Of a DNA stretch of 7,985 nucleotides, positions 1-6,498 are shown piece after piece. Source of the stretch: Chitinophagaceae bacterium (GTDB taxonomy: Bacteria > Bacteroidota > Bacteroidia > Chitinophagales > Chitinophagaceae); contig JAEUVI010000307.1 of assembly GCA_016787105.1 (NCBI GenBank), positions 1-7,985 of the forward strand, written 5' to 3'. Both the position numbers and the translations under genes were made by a program. Below the pieces are notes generated by a model. It ran no database searches, was not told the origin of the DNA, and saw nothing but the letters and a program-made list of their open reading frames with translations. The stretch's first letter is position 1. Each line of letters opens with the position of its first letter.

Positions 1-1156
1 AATTTTCCTGTGCCTGATCTACTGCCTTTGCATATACTTCAATTTTTTTCCGGTTACTTACCAGTGCGAGGTAACTTTTATTTACCTGCAGCCTGATAGT
101 ATCATCCAGCATGGCTTGCGATGCGCTTAGCTGTTTTACCCTCGCATCCGCTTGCTGTATTTTCGCTTTTGTCTTCCACAATGATGAAATGTTATATGAA
201 ACACCAACACCTGCATTTAAAGCATTCGTAACTGAAAACACATGTGGAATATCTGCAGCGATATAACCGCCTGTCAGTTGCAATGAAGGATACAATTCAC
301 TTTTGGTTTCACGTACACCGGATACTGCGGCTTTCTGCCTTAATGATAAAGAGGCAATGTCTTTCCTATTATCCTTTGCTGTTTGTATAAACTCTTCGAG
401 AGTGCGGCTATCATCTCTTTTCTCAATACCTGATGTATCCAATACCAGTTGGGTATTATCGGGCAGGCCGAGCATCAGGTTCATATTGACATTTGCCAAC
501 TGCCAGTTGTTTTCTGCATCAAGCAAACTCAACTCAAGATTAGATGATTGCAATTCTGCCTTCAATAAATCATTGCGTGCCAGCAAACCGTTTTTTTCCA
601 GGTTGCCTAAATCTTTTGCACGCTGGCGTGATTGTTCAAGATTTTCAGTTACCAGCGAAACTGCTGTTTTTGCTTTAAATAAGTTAGCAAACGCTTCAAT
701 AGTATTTTGCACTACCTCATCCCTGTCTTCGTCCGCATCCAGCTTTACTGCCTCAGCAAGATAGCGCGATGATTCAATACCATACTTAATACGGCCACCT
801 GTATAGATAGGTAACGAAATATTTAATAAGCCATACACAGCCTGTGATACTTTTGGCGATCCGCTACCACTTGCACCGCCGCTACTGTCTTTTGATGACT
901 TCATAGAAAAATTGGCATTATTCAGCCGCAGGTATGAACCTGAAACGGTAGCAGAAGGCAACCTCTTGTCAACAGATTCTTTTAATGCCGCTGTTGCTTC
1001 TTCTATTTTCGCTTTATCGCTTTTTAGCTGGTGGCTGTTCCTGATACTTAAATCAATTGCTTCCGCCAGCGTAATCGTTTTTTTATCCTGTGCCTGTGCA
1101 GCTGATAGCAGGAACAATCCTAATAACAGAAAGAAAAATTTAAACTTATGCTTCAT
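1..1156 (-). CDS. TolC-family outer-membrane efflux protein (partial, C-terminus off window)
   Basis: Outer-membrane channel of a tripartite efflux or type I secretion system, spanning the outer membrane and periplasm. The frame is open from ATG at 1156 to position 2, giving 385 residues; the family usually has about 430-480, so the last part of the second repeat is missing. Residues 1-22 form a signal peptide (basic MKHKFK, hydrophobic FFFLLLGLFLLS, probable cleavage AQA|QD). The mature start KTITLAEAIDLSIRNS is the usual opening of an OEP repeat. Around residues 105-125 the stretch VYGLLNISLPIYTGGRI matches the family's strand-plus-'GGR' motif. Near the left edge TIRLQVNKSYLALVSNRKKI is the typical long periplasmic helix of repeat 2. 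A Gly/Ser-rich segment (about residues 91-100) sits in the first strand-loop region. The start lies inside the end of the upstream TetR gene (11 bp overlap), so translation is probably coupled and the gene controlled by that repressor. The substrate cannot be told from this gene. Confidence 0.93.
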   Translation of the reverse strand, partial: MKHKFKFFFLLLGLFLLSAAQAQDKKTITLAEAIDLSIRNSHQLKSDKAKIEEATAALKESVDKRLPSATVSGSYLRLNNANFSMKSSKDSSGGASGSGSPKVSQAVYGLLNISLPIYTGGRIKYGIESSRYLAEAVKLDADEDRDEVVQNTIEAFANLFKAKTAVSLVTENLEQSRQRAKDLGNLEKNGLLARNDLLKAELQSSNLELSLLDAENNWQLANVNMNLMLGLPDNTQLVLDTSGIEKRDDSRTLEEFIQTAKDNRKDIASLSLRQKAAVSGVRETKSELYPSLQLTGGYIAADIPHVFSVTNALNAGVGVSYNISSLWKTKAKIQQADARVKQLSASQAMLDDTIRLQVNKSYLALVSNRKKIEVYAKAVDQAQEN

Positions 1157-1775
1157 GTGTCAATATTGCTTTAAACAGAAATTTCAGGTGATGGCTCAAT
1201 TTCTTTTTAATGTGTATTTTGAATTCATCATCAGAAAGTGATTGAAGATTGTTTATCTCTTTATAAAAATGTTGAGTCGTTACAAGATGGCTTACTGTAC
1301 CGATAAGTGTGGCCATCATCAATGGTATATCAATATTTTTTTTAAACTCGCCTTTCTTTTGTCCTTCCAGGATTAGCTGTTTTACCAGTTCCTGGTTTCT
1401 TTTTTTGAATTGCTGAATCAATACAGCTATTTCATTGCGCTGGTTGTGCAACTGCTCACGGGACATTATTTTATGAAAGCAGGTTTGATTTTGAAACTTA
1501 TCAATGTAAAAATCAATAAGCGCATTTACCTTTTGTAAAGAAGTTTGTGATTTATCCAGCAGCATGCTCTCCATCTTCAATATGCCGGTCTCTGCACGAT
1601 AGTTAAATAAGGCTTCCAGTAATTTTTCTTTGGAGCCAAAATAATAGGATATCATCGCAAGGTTTACGCCTGCTTTGTCAGCAATATCCCGCACAGGTGT
1701 ACCGTCGAAGCTTTTCTCAGCAAACAATTGCTCAGCCGCTTCCATAATTTGCACTTTCTTTTCGCTGTACTCCAT
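1146..1775 (-). CDS. TetR/AcrR-family transcriptional repressor of the efflux operon
   Basis: DNA-binding repressor of 209 residues, a normal length for the family. The N-terminal three-helix TetR_N domain covers about residues 5-60. The recognition part, about residues 27-52, reads VRDIADKAGVNLAMISYYFG followed by SKEKLLEALF, the classic TetR signature. The remainder (60-209) is a helical ligand-binding and dimerisation domain with little recognisable sequence, so the inducer is unknown. The stop TAA (1146-1148) lies within the start region of the TolC-family gene, giving an 11 bp overlap in a different frame. Such TetR-TolC pairs are commonly followed by HlyD/MFP and RND or ABC pump genes in Bacteroidota; those genes would lie past position 1. 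A doubled palindrome overlaps its promoter, suggesting autoregulation. The ATG at 1775 is chosen because the TetR_N domain begins at once and the promoter ends about 20 bp upstream. Confidence 0.95.
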   Translation of the reverse strand: MEYSEKKVQIMEAAEQLFAEKSFDGTPVRDIADKAGVNLAMISYYFGSKEKLLEALFNYRAETGILKMESMLLDKSQTSLQKVNALIDFYIDKFQNQTCFHKIMSREQLHNQRNEIAVLIQQFKKRNQELVKQLILEGQKKGEFKKNIDIPLMMATLIGTVSHLVTTQHFYKEINNLQSLSDDEFKIHIKKKLSHHLKFLFKAILTHEA

Positions 1776-1797
1776 TTGAATTCTGCTTAAGAGGGCG

Positions 1798-1828
1798 CAA
1801 ACTTAAACAAATGTTTAATTTAAACAAA
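1798..1828 (-). promoter_or_regulatory. Bacteroidota-type promoter for the TetR-TolC operon
   Basis: On the minus strand TTTG (1828-1825) is followed after 19 bp by TAAGTTTG (1805-1798). This fits the Bacteroidota primary sigma consensus TTTG-N19-21-TAnnTTTG exactly. Transcription would start near 1792-1794, leaving a leader of about 17-19 nt before the ATG at 1775 with no Shine-Dalgarno sequence, as is usual in the phylum. The start point is inferred, not shown. Confidence 0.7.
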
Positions 1829-1835
1829 CGTTTAA
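1803..1835. promoter_or_regulatory. Doubled palindromic operator, probable TetR binding sites
   Basis: Two copies of a 16-bp near-palindrome, TTAAACAAATGTTTAA (1803-1818) and TTAAACAAACGTTTAA (1820-1835), are separated by 1 bp, a 17-bp period, and differ at one base. Copy 1 is a 7+2+7 inverted repeat. Copy 2 is 6+4+6. They lie directly upstream of the TetR gene: copy 1 covers most of the -7 box and copy 2 covers the -33 box. Position and symmetry suggest cooperative binding of two TetR dimers and autorepression; that function is inferred. Confidence 0.72.
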
Positions 1836-1919
1836 TTAACTTTTTTTGCAAAAAATTTCTTCCCGCCTGTCTATGTGCTCAGAAAATTCAGAGAGTGAAT
1901 GAGTTAAAGGAGTTTCCTT

Positions 1920-4148
1920 TTATAAAAGCTGTTCCATTTTCTGCAGTGATAATAGTCTTCTTTTATCCCCCACTATCCAAACAATATCTCCCTGGCGGAT
2001 GATATAAGACGAATCGGGGTTTACCAATCTTCCGTTGTCGTTTTCAATACCTACCACAATGCCATGTGTTTTTTCCCTGATTTCCGCTTCGCGGATATTC
2101 TTGTTTGCAAAAAAAGATTTTTCGCCAATAACAAAATGCTCCAACACCACCTCTACTGGTTTTTTATCAGAAGTAATCGTAAGCATCTTCTCAATATCTG
2201 CACGGAAAATATCCATTTGATCATCGGTACCGATTACAGTAATAACATCGCCCGGAAATATAACCTCATCCCTTTTTGGCGTATTAATTACCTTGCTTCC
2301 CCGTTCTATCATTGCGACATTAATGCCATATTTTTCCCGCCATGCCAATTCGCGCAGGCTTTTGCCAACTCCCGGCATATCCGCACTTATTTCAAACTCA
2401 GCCATGTGTGCATCCCATGGTGCCAGCATACTCTTCTTCATTTTACCCTCTTCCCGTTCATTATAATTTGCTAAAAACTGAACCCTGACTTTTGAATACA
2501 GGAATTGGATCTTCTTCGAAAATATAAGTAAGAGCGTGAGCATTACTATGGTAACAATAACTGCGATTTGGGGTGAAAAAAAAGTATCTATTAATAACCC
2601 AATCAGTATGATGGCAATGCCTGTGCGGAATAATTGCAGAATCAGCAATCCAGACTTATACCTGTTGATCGCTATAAATTTTTCTAAAAGATCTTTCCGG
2701 TGTTGTTTAAAAACAAGCGACCATAAAAAGGGTGTCATCAATAATAAAGTGGACGCCGCACCAAGAATAGTTGCAGATGTATTATAGCCAAGCTGTGTTC
2801 TTGTATACGGAAGTAAATAGTAAGAAGACAGCAATACTATAGCAGTAGTGATAAGGGAAATAATAATTGTATTCATTATACCACTTCGAACATATACCTG
2901 CCAGTCGGTAGAGTTTGAAATTGTTTGCGCCCTGCTACTATAGCGGTGAATTGTGTCTGTCCAGCCAGCAGGCAATTTCTTTTGCAGCCATTCATACACC
3001 GGCTCAGAGGCTTTTATCATGTATGGAGAAGTGAAAGTAGTTATTGCTGACACCGCCACTGCAATCGGATATAGAAAATCGCTGGTAACTTTTAATGTAA
3101 GTCCCAGTGTAGCGATGATAAAAGAAAACTCACCGATTTGTGAAAGGCTCATTCCCGCCTGTACTGATGATTTCAAAGGCTGACCGGATATTAATGCGCC
3201 GATAGTGGTGCTGAATGATTGCCCCAGTATGGTTACAGCACTTATCAATAATACAGGCAACCAGTACTGAATAAGCATACCCGGATCAAATAACATACCG
3301 ACTGATACAAAGAATACTGCACCGAAAAGATCCTTTACAGGTTTTACCAGGTGTTCAATTTTTTCAGCATATACAGTTTCTGCAAGAATAGACCCCATTA
3401 TGAATGCGCCAAGTGCGGGTGAAAATCCTACAATTGTTGCCAACCATACCATCAATATACAAAGCGCCAAAGAGGTAATCAGCAACATTTCATCATTCAT
3501 AAATTTTCGTGCCTTTCTTAAAAATGTGGGCAGGAAAAAAATTCCGGATATAAACCACAATGCCAAAAAGAAAATGAGTTTCGCAACGGATAACAACATT
3601 TCCATACCAGCATATTGCGAACTCACTGCAAGTGTAGAAAGTAATACAAGCAATAAGATAGCAACCAGGTCTTCTACTATCAGGATTCCAAATACAAGAC
3701 TCGCGAACTTATGTCCCTTTACACCCAGTTCATCAAATGCGCGAATAATAATTGTAGTAGAAGAAATACAAAGCATACCGCCAAGAAATATACTATCCAT
3801 CCGCGACCAGCCCAGCAATACTCCTACCATATAGCCCACGCCAAGCATGAATGCTACTTCCACGAGAGCCGTTACAGAAGCCGGGGTTCCTACTTTCAAT
3901 AATTTCTTAAAACTGAATTCCAATCCGAGGCTGAATAATAAAAATATAACGCCTATCTCTGCCCATACTTTGATGCTATCTGTTTCCGCAATACTTGGAA
4001 GAAGATTGAAATGCGGGCCAACCAGGAAACCTGCAATCAGGTAACCTAATACCAATGGTTGCTTCAGCCATTTGAACAAGATTGTAACAATAGCTGCGGC
4101 ACCTAATATCAAACCGAGATCTGTAATAAGATAGGGTAAGTGAATCAT
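1920..4148 (-). CDS. CPA2/Kef-type monovalent cation:proton antiporter with two TrkA_C domains
   Basis: Inner-membrane antiporter of 742 residues that exchanges K+ or Na+ for H+. Residues 1-380 are the Na+/H+ exchanger domain with about 12 hydrophobic segments. Landmarks are GYLIAGFLVGPH (35-46), FLLFSLGLEF (69-78), SSTTIIIRAF (129-138), the ion-site region GILIVEDLVAILL (154-166, E159/D160) and SLSQIGEFSFI (334-344). A further hydrophobic block of about four segments spans residues 423-545. The cytosolic tail holds two TrkA_C (RCK_C) regulatory domains at about 582-655 and 665-740; each contains a PGD/QGD turn followed by a hydrophobic strand (FPGDVITVIG, RQGDIVWIVG). There is no Rossmann-type TrkA_N domain (no GxGxxG), unlike E. 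coli KefB/KefC. It stands alone, 144 bp before the TetR gene and 107 bp after a doubtful ORF. The ATG at 4148 gives a start directly before TM1. Ion specificity cannot be read from sequence. Confidence 0.93.
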   Translation of the reverse strand: MIHLPYLITDLGLILGAAAIVTILFKWLKQPLVLGYLIAGFLVGPHFNLLPSIAETDSIKVWAEIGVIFLLFSLGLEFSFKKLLKVGTPASVTALVEVAFMLGVGYMVGVLLGWSRMDSIFLGGMLCISSTTIIIRAFDELGVKGHKFASLVFGILIVEDLVAILLLVLLSTLAVSSQYAGMEMLLSVAKLIFFLALWFISGIFFLPTFLRKARKFMNDEMLLITSLALCILMVWLATIVGFSPALGAFIMGSILAETVYAEKIEHLVKPVKDLFGAVFFVSVGMLFDPGMLIQYWLPVLLISAVTILGQSFSTTIGALISGQPLKSSVQAGMSLSQIGEFSFIIATLGLTLKVTSDFLYPIAVAVSAITTFTSPYMIKASEPVYEWLQKKLPAGWTDTIHRYSSRAQTISNSTDWQVYVRSGIMNTIIISLITTAIVLLSSYYLLPYTRTQLGYNTSATILGAASTLLLMTPFLWSLVFKQHRKDLLEKFIAINRYKSGLLILQLFRTGIAIILIGLLIDTFFSPQIAVIVTIVMLTLLLIFSKKIQFLYSKVRVQFLANYNEREEGKMKKSMLAPWDAHMAEFEISADMPGVGKSLRELAWREKYGINVAMIERGSKVINTPKRDEVIFPGDVITVIGTDDQMDIFRADIEKMLTITSDKKPVEVVLEHFVIGEKSFFANKNIREAEIREKTHGIVVGIENDNGRLVNPDSSYIIRQGDIVWIVGDKRRLLSLQKMEQLL

Positions 4149-4255
4149 GACAACAATTAAGTCAAATCAAATAATATGAAAGCAGCCGTAAATAAATCAT
4201 CACAGGGCCGATAACATTTCATTCTGGTAACTGATCAATGCGAACAATAAAAAAC

Positions 4256-4606
4256 TTACCAGAAATAATGAGAAGGGAATAAGTGTAATAAATAATCTTT
4301 CAGATTGTGTTTTATAACAGAAGCGCCGCTGATTTTCCCGGGATATAAACCAGGAAAATACATAAACGAAATATTTCCCGGGATAAAATGTACATGTATA
4401 AGCGAAGGCACCATCGATCCTGTATACCTGGCAAATGTCTCCTGCGTGTCATGCTGCAAAGGGGAATCAGCAAATACAGTCGTTGATTTTATATTAAATC
4501 CCCCGGCCGCAGTAAATCGGACAAACTGCTTCACCGCACCAATACTAGTAGTATAAAGAAGTGAAAAAAAAAGTACTAAAATATATGTCAATATACATTT
4601 CCGCAT
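4256..4606 (-). CDS. Hypothetical small secreted protein (doubtful ORF)
   Basis: 116-residue ORF that I do not recognise. Residues 1-24 look like a signal peptide (MRKC, then ILTYILVLFFSLLYTTS, possible cleavage IGA|V). The rest has no known motif; residues 70-94 contain several Pro-Gly turns (IPGN, FPGL, YPGK), and the end is aromatic (SHYFW). There is no cysteine after residue 4 and no clear lipobox. It lies in the same direction as the flanking genes, 74 bp after ald and 107 bp before the antiporter, and fills an otherwise empty 532-bp gap. In favour: ATG start, plausible signal peptide, orientation. Against: no recognised family, no clear promoter, and a short length that could occur by chance. 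It might also be a decayed gene. Confidence 0.4.
   Translation of the reverse strand: MRKCILTYILVLFFSLLYTTSIGAVKQFVRFTAAGGFNIKSTTVFADSPLQHDTQETFARYTGSMVPSLIHVHFIPGNISFMYFPGLYPGKISGASVIKHNLKDYLLHLFPSHYFW
4334..4385. repeat. Pair of 12-bp direct repeats TTTCCCGGGATA
   Basis: TTTCCCGGGATA occurs at 4334-4345 and again at 4374-4385, exactly 40 bp apart, inside the doubtful small ORF. The core CCCGGG is self-complementary and stands out as GC-rich in an AT-rich surrounding. Because 40 is not a multiple of 3, the copies are read in different frames (IPGN and YPGK), so protein-level duplication does not explain them. Function unknown. Confidence 0.5.
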
Positions 4607-4649
4607 TGTCGTGAAGATAACGAAAATGCGCTTAAAATTACCTGCAACT

Positions 4650-4664
4650 ATAGTGTAACACTAT
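4650..4664. promoter_or_regulatory. Short perfect inverted repeat between ald and the small ORF
   Basis: ATAGTG-TAA-CACTAT is a perfect 6-bp inverted repeat with a 3-bp centre. It lies 17 bp beyond the ald stop and 44 bp before the small ORF start in transcription order. No T-run follows on the minus strand, so it is not a canonical intrinsic terminator. It could be a small operator or a weak hairpin at the transcript end. The rest of 4607-4680 shows nothing clear. Confidence 0.3.
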
Positions 4665-4680
4665 TGATAATACAGAAATA

Positions 4681-5895
4681 TTATCGCTGGCTTGCGATCA
4701 ATAAATTGAGGTCAGTGTATTTTAAATCAAATCGTTCGCTGAGATAAAAATTCGTTAATGCTCCTTTGAATAAATAGATACCATTCCGCAAATGAATTTT
4801 ATGCCAGAGCAGGTTTTCAAAACCACCTTCATCACCGGCTTCGAGCAATAAGGGCATTAGCACATTACTGATAGCCTGCGATGCTGTTCTTGCAAAACCA
4901 GAAGGAATATTGGGAACACAATAATGTATCACTCCATATTTTAGAAAGATGGGATGCTCATGAGATGTTATTTCGGATGTTTCAAAACAACCGCCACGGT
5001 CAATGCTTACATCAATCACTACGCTGCCCGGGCGCATATTGCTTACCATTTCTTCAGTCACTACCATTGGTGTTCTTCCTGTTTCAGAAGCCAAAGCACC
5101 GACAGCCACTTCACAGGTCTTCAATTGCTTTGCAAGCATACGCGGCTCTATAACGGAAGTCCATAAACGCTGACCAATATTATTCTGCAATCTTTTTAAG
5201 CGATAAACACTGTTATCAAAAACTTTGACAGAAGCACCGAGCGCCAAAGCAGCCCTTGCAGCATATTCGCCCACAATACCGGCTCCTATGATAATAACTT
5301 TTGTAGGGGCAATACCTGAAATACCGCCAAGCAATACTCCTTTTCCATGATTGGCTGAGCTGAGGTATTGTGCAGCAATTAACATCACAGCACTTCCTGC
5401 TATTTCACTCATGCCGCGAACAATCGGGTATGAACCGCTATCATCCTTCAGGTTTTCAAATGAAATAGCAGTGATGCGTTTATCCATCATCTTCTGCAGT
5501 ATTTCCGCTTTTAATACGGAAAGATGGATAGGGGAAATAATAACCTGGTTGGGTTGCAGCAGCGGAAGATCATCTTCAATAACCGGTGCACTTTTTACCA
5601 ATATCGGCGCTTTGTAGATTTCTGCACGGTTATAAATAATTTTCGCTCCAGCTTCACTGTAATCCTTATCCCTGAAATGTGAAGCATCTCCTGCATTATG
5701 CTCAATAGAAACATTATGTCCATTGCTGGTTAGTACACTCACTGCATCGGGGGTAAGGGCTATCCGGTTTTCCTGGAAAGCGGTTTCCTTGGGTATACCG
5801 ATGTGCATCTGGGCACCTTTGGGTTTTATATCCAGCGTTTCTTCAAGAGTTTCGTAACTGAAAGAAGTACTTATAACAGGCTTGTGCTGACTCAT
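4681..5895 (-). CDS. ald: Alanine dehydrogenase
   Basis: NAD-dependent enzyme interconverting L-alanine and pyruvate plus ammonia in the cytosol; 404 residues against about 370 for the classical family. After an N-terminal extension (1-29) the family start follows: MHIGIPKETAFQENRIALTP (30-49). Residues matching the known active site are R44 and K101 (LVKSAP) for substrate, H124 (SPIHLS) as acid/base, D299 (SIDRGGCFE, 297-305) and N329 (VPNIPSG). The Rossmann fold is VIIIGAGIVGEYAARAALALG (200-220 region), with D227 at the end of strand 2, favouring NAD over NADP. The stretch around 329-338 (NIPSGFARTA) differs from the common NMPGAVPRTST, as seen in divergent Bacteroidota-type enzymes. The ATG at 5895 is preferred over M30, although M30 is the position where classical Ald proteins begin. 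It lies 56 bp downstream of tsaE with no clear promoter between, so the two are probably co-transcribed. Confidence 0.93.
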   Translation of the reverse strand: MSQHKPVISTSFSYETLEETLDIKPKGAQMHIGIPKETAFQENRIALTPDAVSVLTSNGHNVSIEHNAGDASHFRDKDYSEAGAKIIYNRAEIYKAPILVKSAPVIEDDLPLLQPNQVIISPIHLSVLKAEILQKMMDKRITAISFENLKDDSGSYPIVRGMSEIAGSAVMLIAAQYLSSANHGKGVLLGGISGIAPTKVIIIGAGIVGEYAARAALALGASVKVFDNSVYRLKRLQNNIGQRLWTSVIEPRMLAKQLKTCEVAVGALASETGRTPMVVTEEMVSNMRPGSVVIDVSIDRGGCFETSEITSHEHPIFLKYGVIHYCVPNIPSGFARTASQAISNVLMPLLLEAGDEGGFENLLWHKIHLRNGIYLFKGALTNFYLSERFDLKYTDLNLLIASQR

Positions 5896-5951
5896 TGAGG
5901 GATTTGGTTTCTGTTCAGGGTTAACGGTAAATTTTAGGTTGTAAAAATAAC

Positions 5952-6377
5952 TTAATTATTGATGATACTGATTTTTCTTAGCTGGGCATCAACAGGTTCT
6001 ATATAAATATGTACTGTATCCGCCGGAAAAATTTCCGGAGCCTTCTCCGGCCATTCTACCAAACAGATTTCGCCGCTGTACAGGCAATCTTCAATACCAG
6101 CCTGCCGGGCCTCTTCCTCACTGTTCATCCGGTAAAGGTCTATGTGATAAATTTTCTTTTCTTCATCCTTGTCCGCAAACCGGTATTCATTTATGATAGA
6201 AAAAGTAGGGCTGCTTACGATGTCTCTTACACCTTTGCTATCACAAAGGGCATGAATAAAAGTAGTTTTGCCGGCACCCAGGTTACCATGCAAGGCAAAG
6301 ATTTTTTCCGACTCGTATCGCTGCCAAAATCTCTTCGCAACATCCTGTATTTCAGCAAGGCTGAATGTCTGTTCCAT
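5952..6377 (-). CDS. tsaE: tRNA t6A biosynthesis ATPase TsaE
   Basis: P-loop ATPase that works with TsaB, TsaC and TsaD to make N6-threonylcarbamoyladenosine at tRNA position 37. It has 141 residues from the ATG at 6377, a normal length. Visible motifs are Walker A GNLGAGKTT (31-39), SSPTFSIINEY (55-65), HIDLYR with D80 (78-83) and CLVEWPE with E108 (105-111), all in the TsaE order. The open frame extends two codons further to a TTG at 6383, but ATG is preferred: TTG would add only two residues, and no ribosome binding site supports it. It heads the minus-strand run and is divergent from the P1B ATPase. A TAnnTTTG-like box (TAAATTTG, 6388-6381 on the minus strand) is so close to the ATG that a leaderless message is possible, but no TTTG lies at the right distance upstream. 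Confidence 0.95.
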   Translation of the reverse strand: MEQTFSLAEIQDVAKRFWQRYESEKIFALHGNLGAGKTTFIHALCDSKGVRDIVSSPTFSIINEYRFADKDEEKKIYHIDLYRMNSEEEARQAGIEDCLYSGEICLVEWPEKAPEIFPADTVHIYIEPVDAQLRKISIINN

Positions 6378-6439
6378 ATACAAATTTAATATTCAATAGC
6401 AACCTCGTTGTTAAGATATTCCTCTTTTTGCAATATTGT

Positions 6440-6463
6440 CAAACCATAAGTTTGGTAAATTTG
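6440..6463 (+). promoter_or_regulatory. Candidate promoter boxes for the P1B ATPase
   Basis: Two plus-strand matches to the Bacteroidota -7 box TAnnTTTG lie 9 bp apart: TAAGTTTG (6447-6454) and TAAATTTG (6456-6463). Neither has TTTG at the ideal 19-21 bp; the nearest, TTTG at 6427-6430, is 16 or 25 bp upstream. The first box overlaps an inverted repeat CAAAC-N5-GTTTG (6440-6454), which could be a repressor site. Transcription from the second box would begin near 6467-6470. Which box is used, if either, is unknown. Confidence 0.4.
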
Positions 6464-6480
6464 CAACAAAATTTGCAACA
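6457..6480. repeat. Perfect 12-bp tandem repeat in the ATPase leader
   Basis: AAATTTGCAACA is present twice head to tail (6457-6468 and 6469-6480) with no mismatch. A shorter relative, TTTGCAA, also occurs at 6427-6433. The tract overlaps the second candidate -7 box and runs to just before the ribosome binding site. It could be a doubled site for a metal-responsive regulator, or the result of slippage. Confidence 0.6.
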
Positions 6481-6481
6481 T

Positions 6482-6488
6482 AGGAGGG
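6482..6488 (+). promoter_or_regulatory. Strong Shine-Dalgarno sequence AGGAGGG
   Basis: AGGAGGG is a full anti-16S match, unlike the other starts in this window, which have none. Counting from the end of AGGAGG (6487), it is 11 nt from the ATG at 6499 and 5 nt from an in-frame GTG at 6493, so the GTG is a real alternative start adding two residues (M-T). An in-frame TAG at 6481-6483 rules out any longer start. Confidence 0.6.
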
Positions 6489-6498
6489 TTTGGTGACT

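Noticed and set aside
303..764. 153-residue plus-strand open frame, and the one at 912-1241
   Set aside because: Both are antisense to the TolC-family gene, whose minus-strand frame is open throughout and has a signal peptide and family motifs.
1906..1920. AAAGGA-GTT-TCCTTT hairpin at the antiporter stop as a terminator
   Set aside because: The 6-bp stem is AT-rich and overlaps the stop codon, and no T-run follows on the minus strand, so it does not meet the form of an intrinsic terminator.
1146..4148. Antiporter as part of the TetR-controlled efflux operon
   Set aside because: The antiporter is upstream of the TetR gene, and the TetR promoter and operator lie between them in the 144-bp gap, so regulation is more likely to act on TetR-TolC only.
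4305..4556. 83-residue plus-strand frame opposite the small secreted ORF
   Set aside because: It has no signal peptide or motif and runs against all flanking genes; the minus-strand frame is longer and has a plausible signal peptide.
6381..6383. TTG start for tsaE
   Set aside because: It adds only two residues before an ATG at 6377, has no ribosome binding site, and the ATG start gives the usual family length.
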